Below, one piece after another: positions 1 through 12,330 of a DNA stretch of 64,000 bases; the stretch's first letter is position 1, and each line of letters begins with the position of its first letter. The notes beneath the pieces were generated by a model. The model saw only the letters and a program-made list of their open reading frames with translations. It made no database searches and was not told where the DNA came from. Origin of the DNA: Megaleporinus macrocephalus. Taxonomy: Eukaryota; Chordata; Actinopteri; Characiformes; Anostomidae. The translations under genes and the position numbers were made by a program. Location: NCBI GenBank assembly GCA_021613375.1, contig CM038714.1, forward strand, positions 44,508,623 to 44,572,622, written 5' to 3'.

Positions 1-1994
1 AAGAAAATCCAATTAAAAACTATTCAATACCACCAGCTCACACTTGCCTGAGAACAGAAAATGAATTACACCACTGTATTACATGCTAGCTCTTTAGAGT
101 GTCATTCTAATGCAATTAGTTCCCTTAATTTATAGCAAACTGAAATTATACTCATACCTCACAGTCGAGTAACAAAGCCTGGAACAAATCTGGATCAGGG
201 ATAGAGGAATAGAAAGGGTATGGTTGTTTTGAACCTAGATTTGAACCCATCTTGACCCCCAAAGCTCCTGCTTTAGCACAGAATACCGTGTCCATTTGTA
301 CAACATGTTTACATATCTGCTTACGCAATTATATACGAATAATGAAAATGCATTTGGTTTACATTGGTGTTAAATGTGTTGACCTGTCTGACCACCTCCA
401 ACTGTGGTTTAAGTAAGCAGATGTTTAACCAATTACAATTGTCCTGGGTGTGTTTATACCAGACTTTTTATGCAGTCGAGTGACACCCGAACATAGTCCC
501 TTCAACAAAAATACATGTTTATTCAAGCTGTTAACAGTCCCTGATGAGTTTAATTGAAGTATATGTGCAACTGACGTCATCTTGCACACGAAAAAAACGT
601 TTTGATTTTTGTAAATTTCACAGCTGTTTCCACATGATGAACCCTAGGATATGTACTGTGGTTGTCGCAACTGGCTACCCCTTCTTTTAGCCACATAGAG
701 AAGTTTTTCAGTTTTATGGTTCACGGTCGTACTGTGTTCTAAACCACATCAACTCCTCAGCAGAGCAATCTGAATTAGAACCTGGGGCAGACTGGGATGT
801 GTTTTTGGGAGTGTATTTACTGAAGCGGTTTGGGAGCCTAATGATTTCCAGCGTTTTAGTGTTTAGCAATGTCACCATTGCAGCTAAACTGTGTTTGGAT
901 TAAGTTGCAAAAATTCTGACACCCACCAGGACTTCATTGAATCACTGCATTTGGGGTCAGTGGAAATTTGGGAAATTAACATATGGACTTGTCACCAAAC
1001 AATGAATTTAAACCATACTAAATATAGTTTGGACTGTGAAGTCAACAAGATCTACTGTAGATTATTAGTGCTCATCTTATGCTTGAGCTTGTCTTTTGAG
1101 GAGTTTCAGTTTTTTCATGTTTTTTGAGTAACATGAAACTCTGTAAGGGAAATGTACTGTAATTAAATGCTAGTTAAGAGACTATGTTTTATTAAAAAGA
1201 TTTAAAGTGTATTTTCCTGAGCCTCGTTCAAAGCTAATGATAAATACTCAATATGCACACATCAGATCCCACACATCAACGGAATTCTACATTAATGTGT
1301 CATTGAGAATCAGTGAGCTCAGTAGGATCAGTGCTGGTTGGCAGCCGAAGACGTTTGTTACCAAACTACAAAGCTTCTCAGAAGAACTGACCATTGCTAT
1401 TAATGGTAGCCAACTATTACATTATTTATTGAACAAGAAAGTATTTTATCCTACTCTACATACTTGCAGTATAGTTTATACAGTTTATACAGTAGAGTTA
1501 TGCGCAACACTTCTTTAACCATAGTAAAATGACAGTAGAATCTAATCTTTCAACCACAGGAAATGCACCATATCAGTCTATTGCTAACACAGCGGTTCAT
1601 GTGTGAAGTGATAAACTGAACTCAATCACACCCCTGACTGACCTTTCCTGACCTCAACCCCTATCTCAATCTCAGCATACACACAGAGCTTTCAATGCCT
1701 CTATTTAGAACTATTTGCTTTAAGCCGACGAGTCTATAATCTGCAACAGCAGCAGCACCTGCTAAAATAACAAAAGAGTTGTTCTTTTTACTCAAGATAT
1801 TTATTTACATATGCAAACAATGATGGGCTAGTTTACGATTTTTGGAGCCATTCACAATCAAACTACTGCTTACTGTGCACTAAAACGCACTAAAAATTGG
1901 AAAGGTAAATATTATATTAAACAAAAGGAAGCTAGCTGCTGCTAGATCAATTGATTTGCCATTTAATATTGCAAATCAGTTCTTAAATCCTGGA
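1..1994. other. Unique AT-rich DNA
   Basis: No gene seen. One inverted pair, ACATATCTGCTTAC (311-324) against GTAAGCAGATGTTTAA (414-429), may mark the ends of a small degraded element. Confidence 0.5.
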
Positions 1995-2153
1995 ATATTG
2001 CTGAGTAACTGGGGCAACAGCTTTTTTGTATTTACTCAGGTTATCATTGTCTGACATTGTAATTTTTTTGAGAATCTGAAACATTTAATATGACGAACGT
2101 ACAAAAACAAAAGACATCTGTAAGGGGGCAAATACCTTTTCACAGCACTGTAA
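1995..2153 (+). mobile_element. 3' end of a Tc1/mariner-type element (fragment)
   Basis: Ends GGGGGCAAATACC...CACAGCACTGTA, the terminal repeat of a widespread fish Tc1-like family, preceded by its usual subterminal text (CTGAAACATTTAATATGACGAACGTA). No matching left end was found upstream, so only one end survives. Confidence 0.6.
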
Positions 2154-2562
2154 GTGCAGTCAAAGAGACTTAAGGGCAGGTGGCATGCCTGTTTATATTG
2201 ATTTTTGAACAGGAAGGTGAAGATGAATATGAATTTGGGACCTAAACTGGATGCACCTCTTTTTCAACCTCTTTGGTGGCACTGTATTTTTGAGTGGTCC
2301 ATTTTGGATGAAATAGAAAAAAATAGAGACTTATATACCGACAACATATCTATGATAGCAACAATGAAGCATATGAATACCATTAGTAGATTATCAAAAA
2401 ACTTTTAGCTTAAATTTAAATGTATTTTTACATTTTATTGCAAGCGTCCAAGTTCATATCTGTAGATAAACCTGAGAAGTCACTGAACATGGAACAGGTA
2501 TAATACAGATCTCAATATCCTCAACAAGCTTTTGTAGACATGCTGCTGACACCATCCTGGTG

Positions 2563-2845
2563 GTTTAAGGTTAGGGTCAGGATTAGGTTTTGGGTCGAAG
2601 TTAAGGTTAGGAATGGGCTCAGGGTTAGAGTTAGGATTCGGTTTTAGATTGAGGTTAGAATTAGGCCCAGGGTTAGGTTTAGTATTAGATTTAGAGTTAA
2701 AGTTAAGCTTAAGTTTAGGGCCAGGGTTAGAGTTAGGATTAGGTTTCAGATTAAGGTCAGAATTTGGGCCAGGGTTAGGTTTAGTATTAGGTTTGGGTTA
2801 ATGTTAGGGTTAGGCCCATGATTACGGTTAGGATTAGCTTTTGGG
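2563..2845 (+). repeat. Degenerate telomere-like hexamer array (GGTTAG/GGATTAG variants)
   Basis: Tandem six-base units related to TTAGGG, such as GGGTTAGAGTTAGGATTAGG, with many substitutions. A second layer is visible: the segment starting AGGGTTAGAGTTAGGATT at 2621 recurs at 2723, an offset of 102 bases or 17 hexamers. The open frame inside it (Gly/Leu-rich) is a by-product of period 6. Confidence 0.9.
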
Positions 2846-5104
2846 TTTATGTTAATGCAAGTGATATATCAACAGAGCATTATTGAGATATTTAGCTCAA
2901 TGTATCCAGATGCTCCACTACTGCTCCTTCACTGACGTGTTTAATAATCATCTACAAAGAAATACTCAAAATATTATCTCTTTTACCCCCAGCTCATGTA
3001 CACTGTACACTGAGAGTCTACAGATGGCAGCCACAGTTAAGTGTTCAATACAAACCCCAGACATTGCAACAACCAATTGCTTTATATGGTTGACAAACAG
3101 TTTCACTTGGCCTAAGATATATAATACACAAAGTCAAAAACATCTCATTCAAGTTCAGTTGCCACATTTATATCAGGCCAAAGCTAAGCAGGGAATCAAC
3201 AAGTCATTGTACTACGCTTGACATTTTTATTAAACATATTTATATTTAGGGCATGTACTGTAACAAAGTGCTGTGTTGGTACAACCTATACAATTTACAT
3301 TTGTGATAACAAGCAGTTGAAATAGTTTTACTTTAAAAAATTGGTCATTCAAAGTATTTGTTTAGTTTGAGTAAAACTAATTCAATTGCTTGTTACCACA
3401 TGAAGTAACTTTTATAGGCTTGGTCAACAAAACTTTTTTTATAGTTTATATTTTTTTGTTTGCAACTGTAGTTGAAATGTTTTCCTTTTTTTTCATATAC
3501 CTACTAAATACGTTAAATGCATTAATATTTTAATATTTACATTTAATATTTAAAAAATAACTAAAAATTTGCCCAATGTCATTAAATAAAAGTAGAAAAT
3601 TAAACAAAAGACTAGGTGCCTGTTATTTGTTGAGCACAAAGTTCTAAATCAGTAATAACAAAAAAGCAAGGCTTTCCCTGGGGTCATTTCATATAAACTA
3701 TTTATTCATTCAATTCACAGATAATGTGCTATATTGTGATTTGTATCGTGATCTGGATATGAAATAACCTATTTCAGGATATGAGATTTTGGTCATATCG
3801 CACAACCCCATAATATAGCATCATGAGGCCTAAAGATATAGCTCCAGAAGTAATGATAAGGCGTACCTTGTTATGCTGTCAGTTAAATTTACGCTTCAAT
3901 ATTCAGTTGGAAACAATGATTTGAGCTCTTTTGCAGCAGGAGGGCAGCTAAGACACTTGTTCAGACTGCATGAGAAAGGAAAGAACTGTACAAGTGCCTC
4001 AGCATTTCCTTCAGAGAAAGCATCAGTAATTGGGTTTAAATGAGTTTAAGCAGTAAATGAAGCTCTGACACCGCTGAATAAAACACCACAGCTATCATTA
4101 GAAAGGTCCCATTAATGGTGCCTGTGTTGGGAAATTGGCTCCAAGTTCTTGCGCTGATAAGAGGGATATTTTTAATTTCCGACACGGCTTGCTCATTTTG
4201 ATCCGCAGCCCTGTAGGGTGCTAAAATGCACCATTAATTCCATTTGAGGCAAGGTTACTATTTAGGATTAGTTGCTTTGTGCTGTCCTCTTCCAATTGAT
4301 TTCTGTAAAACTGCCTTGTACTCATAAAACATTCAGCGCATGGTTTTGGATGTTACATCTAAGCCTAATACTCTAAATATTTAAAGTCTGATATAGTGCA
4401 TATGGAATTAAGAAAAAGTTATACATCCATTTTTTTTCCTGATCCAAAGTTTCCACACTGCCCCCAAGCCAGGCCAGTGTTCTTAGTAAACAAATATGAG
4501 GAAATGCAACACTTTCAACTGAGGCTTTTGGAAAGACACTTCAGAGTGTTCTGTTTTTTTTAACAGAAGTAAAGCACCCTTGCTGAAGTGTTCTGATGCT
4601 TTACTGCCTAATAGCATTACTAGTAAGCAGATTTGAAACATTGGTTACTGCACAGATTAATATTTAAAGAGATCAACTACAAACCAAATGTACACTGTTT
4701 CCTGCTTACTCTAAACATCATTGACCAGCCAAAGCTAGGTTGGTGTCTAGTGGCTAATGTAGCTACTAGATAACTAAGACCTACTCTTCATCAATATATC
4801 TCAGTTATCAACGTATAATACTTACAGCATTATATACTGGCCTCAATCCATGTCAAAGCAATCTCTACAGAGGTATATGGTTAGGCTCATTTGGTTTCTA
4901 ACACTTTGTGACATGCTGTCATTTATAAAAACAGTTGCTAAAACACAGTAGTAATAATCGTCATGAAGCCTGAATTTTGTCTGTATGTTTTATAGATTAT
5001 AGTACATTATACAGCATCAGAAACCACAAAAGCACTTAGGTCTGTCACAGTTATAACATAATATAATTGCCTGAACACAATTACTTGAGTTGATCGCAGT
5101 TATT
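2846..5104. other. Unique non-coding DNA
   Basis: No gene. A fragment at 3720-3810 (TATTGTGATTTGTATCGTGA...CATATCGCACAACCCC) resembles a fish DNA-transposon end. The block 3900-4260 is less AT-rich and looks conserved. Confidence 0.45.
4080..4260. promoter_or_regulatory. Candidate conserved non-coding element
   Basis: ATTAATGGTGC at 4111-4121 is repeated inverted as GCACCATTAAT at 4228-4238. Between them are GATAAGAGGGATATTTTTAA and a CpG-containing stretch. TAAT cores suit homeodomain binding. No repeat signature. Confidence 0.3.
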
Positions 5105-5215
5105 TTTAGGTTGGTGTCTTGCTCAAGGGCATTTCAGTCGTGTCCTGTTGGTCCAGGGGTTTGGTCAAGATGGTTCGCCAACCATTTAGCCCACCACAGC
5201 CCAAAACTTCTTGTC
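5105..5215 (+). repeat. Short dispersed repeat fragment (SINE-like)
   Basis: Contains GTCTTGCTCAAGGGCATTTC and GGTCCAGGGGTTTGG, motifs seen in many fish SINE bodies. It is short and has no promoter boxes. The call rests on remembered motifs only. Confidence 0.35.
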
Positions 5216-6454
5216 AAGACCAAATGCAAAGCAAGAAAAAAATAAACAAATAGATTTTTTAATAAATAATCTGACATTGTATTTAAGCATTTTAATGAAA
5301 GTAATAATTCTAATGCTGAATGCTTCAGAGGTGAAAATCACCATGTTGGCAAAGAGAACAGACAAAGAACTAAAGGACTAACTGAATTTAAACAGGTTGA
5401 TAAATAATATAAAATATTAAAAGATGTAAATTATGAAAATACTATACTTTGTTTCCCAACGGCTACATAAAGATCCAAAATGTAATGCCCCTGCTTTATT
5501 AATGGAAAGCACTTGTTTTGCAGGACTGCTGGTGAAACACACGTGTGCGCGGAGTGTATCTAGCTGGATTTACCTTATGAGATGGAGCAATGCCTGTTAA
5601 ATTATGTGAGATTGGTCTGTGATTGAGAAAGTGCCATGGATAACAAATAATGAGACTTGTGGGATTCTTATCCCTGGATGTAATAATTAAAATGATCACA
5701 TCACAGTTGAAGTAGTAGACATAGACATTTGTAATGGAATATTTTGGAGGGTATGTTTTTATATTGCTGCCTCAACAACTCAAATTCACTCTAAAAATGC
5801 ACATACTGTTACAGGCTTTAGAACAGTAATCATGAACCTACAAGTGTATGGTGCAGTTTCTGGGGTGTGTCATAGACTGACCCCTCACCAACCCACGTTT
5901 AAAATGGCTGTTATACCCCTGGCCTTGAAGAGAACAGAGCATACAGCCTGGTGGTCCAGCAAACCAGGCCTGCCTAGTCTTGTTTAATGTTTACCACACA
6001 CAGACTTTCATCTAGCAGCCTAGCAGACATTTCTGTGGCGGGGGGGTGGTATTAGCATGGAAGTATTCGCCATTCATCTTGAACCCCAGCAGAATCAGGC
6101 TCACGAAAAACAACTTTCAGAACTTTCAATGTGTTACAGAGACTGTTTTTGAAAGAGATATATGAAGGTATCACAACTAAGAAATACACTTTACTTACAG
6201 CTGTACACAATCACTTTTCTGAGGTGGAAAAAAAACACTTTTTCTCTACTGCAACGCTGACCAGTCCAAGATCACACAGCAAAGCTAGTTATTTTTAATG
6301 ACTACACTTCAACAGTACCAGTAAATACCAAAAACATTTACTGATACACATACTCGGTCTGAAAAATGGTATTCAGGTAATCATAAAAAAAGACTAATTG
6401 AAATTATTGATATGGCAATTACACTACTGTGTGTAATTTCACTACTGTGCCAGG
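5216..6454. other. Unique non-coding DNA
   Basis: Nothing recognised apart from scattered A/T runs; GGCGGGGGGG at 6037 is isolated. Confidence 0.45.
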
Positions 6455-7400
6455 CCTATAGTACTATGCAAAAGTTTCTGGCACTTGGGGACATTATTAT
6501 ATTTACAAAGCTATTTTATTTGCTCAGCAAAACACTTTTAAATATTTAAACAGTACTAATATAGTAAGTAGTGACTGTACATATGCCAGTGAGTTTATTT
6601 ACCCCTTTCTACTTTTGCTTGTGGCAACCCTGTGTTCATTGCAGTTATCATCTATTACCTGCTTTAACTACTTAGTAATGCATTATGCTAAATCAAGTTT
6701 GCTGGTAATAGAATTTAATACATTTGTCATATACGTCCAGGAGAAATCTGGGACTAAGCTTATCTATTTTTTTCAAAATAAGATCTTCATGACACTTTGT
6801 ATTATATATAATAATATATGCTGTTAGGCAGCATGGTGGTGTAGTGGTTAGCCGTGTCGCCTCACAGCAAGACAATCTGGGTTCAATTCACAGTCCGGGC
6901 AGTTCTCTGGAGTTTGCATGTTCTCTCAGTGCTTGAGTGGGTTTCCTCCGGGTACTCCGGTTTCCTCCCACAGTCCAAACACACGCATGTTAGGTTGAAC
7001 GGTCACTCTAAATTGCCCATAGGTGTAAGTGAGTGTGTCCATGTAATGGACTGGAGACCTGTCCATGATTCCCCAATGACCCTGGGATTGGCTCCAGCCC
7101 CCCATTGACCCCGACTAGCGGGATAAAGAAGGTAATGGTTGGATGGATGGATATATGCTTTTACTGGTGAAAAAAACACTCATTGCTAATAAAGGGTTTT
7201 AAGCAATGAGCTTAGTACACTAGGCTTACAAGCTCTGAGATTAAAGTTATAAAAGGCTTTAGGGTATTTATGCTAGGTATTCTGCTCTAATGATATCTGG
7301 TGCTCTTACTGGTGAAAATACACTTATTACCATGATTAAGACTTTTAAACAATGAGCTAATGACTCTAAGACAGTAGTATACAGTAAAAGCTGTTTGTGA
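6455..7400 (+). mobile_element. Tc1-like element remnant, interrupted by a SINE
   Basis: Left end TAGTACTATGCAAAAGTTTC resembles the terminus of the element at 14300. The interior at 7290-7360 (TCTTACTGGTGAAAATACAC, then AATGAGCT) matches 15150-15215 of that element. A SINE copy sits inside (6827-7151). The right terminus is not clear. Confidence 0.5.
6827..7151 (+). mobile_element. tRNA-like SINE-type dispersed repeat, copy 1 (nearly full length)
   Basis: Begins GGCAGCATGGTGGTGTAGTGG, with an A-box-like TGGTGTAGTGG and a B-box-like GGGTTCAATTC at 6888-6898. It continues through the very conserved TTTCCTCCCACAGTCCAAAC core to GGCTCCAGCCCCCCATTGAC and a (GGAT)n tail. It is the best of six copies in this window. 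Confidence 0.8.
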
Positions 7401-8915
7401 ATATATTTAAGGTAATGTCTGTCTAACACTAACACTAACTGGTGGGTATCTTGTTGGTTACATTAGCAATGAAGCTCCAATCCAAAAGAGGAAGAACTTC
7501 AGTCACCAGACATCTCATGGATACAGTTCTAGACAGTACTATCAGTGATAACCTTGCCCCACACTTTCTAACAGCACCTGCTGGTTTGCTTCGGCCCTCC
7601 TCCAGGCCAGCAGTTCTCACTTCCACTCTGTTCGGCATCACATTAACGACCCCTCAGAGTAGCGGTCACACAAAGACAGTTAACCTATTTTGCATATTTG
7701 CTTGTTTCTCTCTTAGCGGCTCAGCAGTCGCGAGACAGACACAGCTTGGCAGTTGTCTCCGAGACCCGGCACTCACACGGGCAACAGGTTTACACACCCC
7801 TGCTGGTGATGATGAAGGTGCCCTTGACATTTTGTCCTGCAGTGAAGGTGAGAGATGTTGAGACGGCAGTGTGTTGATATCCAATTATCAGTTTACAGCG
7901 TTTCCTCTAAAACTAAGTAGAAACAAGCGTTTTAACAACTTGTGCTATTCAAATATTCATAGATTTTAAGAGATACTCTGCTTAAAATGATAAACGATTA
8001 ATCACTATACCATCACTGTTGTAAAATGCCTACTCACATCCTATAGCAGTGCTACAGTGTAGTACAGTATAGTGAGATTTTTTACTCTACAGTCTAGGAA
8101 ACCTTTGATGCATCTCGATAGTGGGAGGAAAAAAAAGAAATACTATTAAAATCAAAATTGCTTTTGGGTAGGTTTTTTGGAGCTATTTTAATTCTTTTAT
8201 TTTTGTTAGCTGGCTACCTGACTATGCAGAAGGAAGCCAGATAATGGTACTGATAAAATTAAATTGAAAAAATGAAATTATTAACTGCAATAAAGGAATG
8301 TATTATTAGAAGGACAGAAATAACACCAATCAGTTTGGCTCATTTTGGATATTATATTAGTGCTGGCTTCCCTGTATTTATTAGGCCATAGTTCAGCGGC
8401 TAGGCAAGTGGTCAGAGTTGGTAGACATCTTAGGTATTCCCAATGGTTGTATGATGTATTTGCACGAGCATGCTGGGTATTGTAGTGAGCTGATGAAAAC
8501 AAATTAACAGAAATCAAGCTCAATATGTTGGCAATTGGAACAAATAGTATTTGAATATACCAACAAAAAAAAATACTTTAACTTGAAATATTTTCTTATG
8601 TTCCATGCAGATGTTGCAATTTTGTTTTACTTAACTAAATGCATTAGGAGTTTGTTTCCCAACATACTCAGCTCTTTTTCATCACAAAAGCAGTCAACAA
8701 CTTGGTTTACAAACACTTGATAAAATACACCTCATGATGTTTCTTAGTTCAAACTACACATACCTTATACATTTAACTAATATTAAAAATTGTGGTCAGC
8801 TGCTATAAGCCATTCCTGGGCCAATACCAATACTACTATTCCCAGAGCAGTATAAACAGTAGCTGACAATTTAAATAAGTAAATTCAGTAAAAGAACACA
8901 AAATGAGCATTCACA
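7401..8915. other. Non-coding DNA
   Basis: A 139-codon frame at 7442-7861 (GTG start) and an overlapping minus-strand frame were read but match no family I know. The block 7440-7880 is GC-richer than its surroundings. 8000-8915 is AT-rich without features. Confidence 0.4.
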
Positions 8916-9339
8916 TACAGTACAACAGTAAAGTCCGAGACCACCCTTCATTCATTTAATTTCCTGACAAAAGTGGTCTCTAATTTTTTAGGAGATATTT
9001 CTGAGGGCATTAGATATAAGCCAACAAGAAATTCAATCAAAAATAACTGAATGAGAACAGACGTTCCAAAACTGGGGTTGAAAAATAATTAAAGACATAC
9101 AGAGTAGGACTCCTAACAACTCCTTACAAGACTTGACGGATTACCAGAACTGTCACTATCAGATCTATCAGAACTATGAGATAAACAGTATTAAAGACTC
9201 TATTCTTGTTTCAGATTTTAAGAAAAATCCACAGGTGTTTCTGTCTGTGCTTTCTGTGCTGAAAACAAGCTGTCAAAAAACCCTCGCTGGGAAAAGAGAA
9301 AAAAGAGGAACATCTGCAAATCAAACAAAGAAGCTTATC

Positions 9340-9540
9340 TTCTCAAGACTGTGGACTGTCCACCCTGGAGACCAGACCTCAACATCAATGGATGTGTTTG
9401 GGATTACTTGGTTTGTGAAAGGCAGAAAATACAACCAACTTGCAAGACTGAACTTTGGAGGTGTGTCTCCTAAAAATGGTGCAGTTGACACTAGAAAGAT
9501 GCATTTCCTGAAGAAAGTGCAGTGTGATTGCTCACTTTAA
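9340..9540 (+). pseudogene. Tc1 transposase C-terminal relic
   Basis: A frame near 9350-9465 reads PPWRPDLN, then VWDYL and TELWRCVS, matching the DDE-transposase end (PDLNPIE-VWDYL-LW). The expected Pro-Ile-Glu after the Asn is lost, and the upstream catalytic region is not recognisable. This is a dead copy. Confidence 0.7.
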
Positions 9541-9696
9541 GCAGCTGCACGGTCACTAGAGTGCTGCTATATGGTATTTAAAGAATGTGTTGATAATCGT
9601 TTGTTATTGTATCCCAGTTGGTCGGTATGTTGTTGTTGTTAATGGCGTCCCTGATAATTGCGAGTGAGTTGCTACATATATACATATACACACATA

Positions 9697-10135
9697 TACA
9701 CTATATTGCCAAATGTATTCACTCACACATCCAAATCATTTAATTCAGGTGTATAAAACCAAGCACCTAGGCATGCAGACTGCGTCTACAAACATTTGTG
9801 AAAGAATGAATCGCTCTAAGAAGCTCAGTGAATTCCAGCGTGGTACAGTTATTATAACAAAGTGAAAGCGATTGGGAACGTCAGCAACTCCACGTAAAAT
9901 GACAGAGCATGGTTAGCGGATGCTGAAGGGCATAGTGTGCAGAGATCACCAACTTTCTGCAGAGTCATTCCTTACAGACCTCCAAACATCATGTGGCCTT
10001 CAGATCAGCTTAAGAACAGTGCGTAAAGAGCTTCATGGAATGGGTTTTCATGGCCGCACAGCTACATCCAAGCCTACATCACCAAACACAATGCAAAGTG
10101 TCTAATACACTGGTGTAAAACACGCACAAACTTGT
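9697..10135 (+). mobile_element. Second Tc1-type element, 5' part, nested in the 8916-10528 element
   Basis: Starts TACACTATATTGCCAAATGT, the usual left end of a common fish Tc1 family, followed by its leader (GGTGTATAAAACCAAGCACC). A decayed transposase N-terminus follows: an open frame at 9920-10105 reads the helix-turn-helix part (SCGLQISLRTVRKELHGMGF). Compared with the family, the linker to 9900 is deleted, a frameshift occurs near 10073, and the catalytic part and right end are missing. Confidence 0.8.
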
Positions 10136-10639
10136 GCCCTTACTCATTTCTTAGGGTATGAAAAAATGGTACATTCAGTCAACAAACAAGCACATCATTC
10201 CTGCTCAAACTGAACACTCTGAAGCTGGAACGGTGTTGATATCTCGAAACCTATGAGCTAAGTTGGCTGATCAAAACCCAGCAGAAAAATAAGAAGTAAA
10301 AGAAGATGAAGTATAGAAATCAGACATACTTTGCTTTTTTAACATGCAATCAGTAATAAAGGCAAAGGGTGGACACAGTAAATACTGACAATCATGTTAT
10401 ATTAGTGATCAAGGCTTTTGTTTAATTTTCTATTAAAAGATTTCTGCTAAAAAATGAAACATTTAATGACCGTTTTGGGTGGAAATAAAATAAATGAAGG
10501 GTGGTCTCTGAACTAGCTCAGTACTGTATGACACTAGGAAGACCTGTCCTCACTTCTGCCTCTGCAATGTTCTTCACAATGTAATTACCTGACCCAGGTC
10601 TATATTTGTACAATTGAAACAACTCCTGAATCCCTACCT

Positions 10640-11340
10640 AACCTCCGTCTTTTATGTCTGCGAATTATAGATTAGCGCACAAGAGAGAGTGCTAAACGCC
10701 ACCGTGAAGCCGATTAAATATAGTTACTGATTAAGGCAGATGAGAACATGACCTACATGCATAACATTTCTCTTGCGTTACACTCTGCTTAGGAATACGT
10801 TCAGGGCTTTACAGCTGGGAAAATCGCTCTAATTATAAAGCAGTGTCATACTTCACCCGCGTGCAGGGAGCGCTTACATATTCGCTCCGTTATTGGCCGT
10901 ATACTTTGTGGAACTCATAACGAAGGTAAGTGACAGCTGTGGAGAGTGACCCCCTCCTGGAAACGAAGGCTACAAAGATGGCCATCCTCCCTCCGCTGCC
11001 TCAATACAATACCGAAATCACGCAGCTGATGAGCCTGAAATAGCCTGACCCCCTGGGAAGGGCTCCGTGGAGCGAGGGCCCGCCCTGCACTCTCATCAAT
11101 CTCACAGCTGCTGTCCCAGCAACTGGACATTTGGCTACACCGAAAATGCTGTCCCGCCGACACACGATCGCAATCCTTTTATCAGCCACCTGAGCTTGAT
11201 TTAACGGCCCCGTTCCCCCGGAGCGGAGGTGTGATTACATAGCTTCCCCAGTCTCTCCATCCCATTACCTTTACCAGCGTGCACCGTCTGCACTTTCACA
11301 GGGAGGCCAGAGGCTTTAGAAGACAGAGTGCGCTAAAAGT
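10640..11340. other. GC-richer unique block, no gene recognised
   Basis: CpG-rich compared with the surroundings (for example TTCACCCGCGTGCAGGGAGC and GTTCCCCCGGAGCGGAGG). Short frames on both strands were not recognised. Could be conserved regulatory sequence. Confidence 0.35.
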
Positions 11341-11455
11341 GGGGGGTGGGCAATACAGCAAAATCATCACGATAGATGTATCCTATTATTTTATTAATGT
11401 TAAGGGCTGAAAAAAAACCCAGTTCTTTTAATACTTGATTATTAATATGAATCAA

Positions 11456-12330
11456 TATAGTGGTGCTTGAAAGTTTGTGAAAGAAATTTGATATAATACA
11501 TAATCTGAATTTTAGTCCTAAAAGTAAATGAAGAGAACCCAGTAACCACTTTGTCACTTATTTATTGAAGAAAATGATTAAAAGCTACATATTAAAATTT
11601 TCATAACTGAATTCTAAAAAGCTACGTGAACCTTTGCTTTCAGTATCTGGTGAGACTAAACGTTTCTGGTAACTGTTGATTAGTTATACACATTTTAGCC
11701 AATTCCTCGGCCTCAACTCTGTTAGTTGGTGGTTTTCCTTACATGAACTGCTCAGGACTTTAACTTTATTCTACTTTCACTGGTCTTTGGTAGAACAGAT
11801 TGTGTAATTAGGGTTGTTCCAGCTTAGAAACAGATGTCCTAATAATTTCCTTTTATCTTTACTGGTCTAATTCAGAAGTCACTGTTCCATTAATGATGGC
11901 AAGTTTTCCTGGCCTATGTCCAAGCTGTGACTCTTTGTTGCATGCCTTGCTCTTGGAGTGATCTTTGTTAGTTGACCACTCCTATAGAGCGTAACAATGG
12001 TTTGCAGTTCCTCCATTTTGAGAAAATCTGTCAGAATGAGAATTGGTAGAGTATAAATTATTTAGCAATGTTTTTGCAACCTGTTTTAAACAGATCCTCA
12101 GATTTCTCCATGTTTGTACCTTGTTTATCTTCACAGAGTCCTGATCTAAAGATTCCTGACTCTGAACTTTATCTTCACATTAATTGCTAATCCTAAAGGT
12201 TTACATACGTTTTTCACTCACAGACATGTGACACTGGAATTTTTTTTTTTTAATAATTTACCAGGTATAATACTTTTTCATGTTATCTTAATTTACTTAT
12301 AAAAAGGGTTCACAAACTTTCCCACTGTAT
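11456..12330 (-). mobile_element. Internally deleted Tc1-type element
   Basis: Left end TATAGTGGTGCTTGAAAGTT, right end AAACTTTCCCACTGTAT preceded by GGGTTCACA: inverted termini around GAAAGTTTGTGAA. The interior is remnant transposase text in the minus orientation (for example GATGGCAAGTTTTCCTGGCC and CCTTGCTCTTGGAGTGATCT), with large deletions. At 875 bases it is about half the usual length. No open frame survives. Confidence 0.8.

Larger units (their letters stand above)
8916..10528 (+). mobile_element. Tc1/mariner-type element with terminal inverted repeats, decayed and interrupted
   Basis: Left end TACAGTACAACAGTAAAGTC then CGAGACCACCCTTCATTCAT; the right end is its inverted counterpart (ATGAAGGGTGGTCTCTGAAC then AGTACTGTA). 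The arms match over about 45 bases. Inside, 9345-9460 in one frame reads a transposase C-terminal block (PDLN...VWDYL...LW) typical of Tc1. The post-transposase tail resumes at about 10350 (AAGGGTGGACACAGTAAATA). The stretch at about 9570-10345 is foreign and includes a second Tc1 piece. Confidence 0.85.

Noticed and set aside
2613..2801. Gly/Leu-rich 62-codon frame
   Set aside because: Result of hexamer periodicity in the telomere-like array.
6827..6900. tRNA gene
   Set aside because: Promoter boxes belong to a repeat found six times in the window; no cloverleaf.
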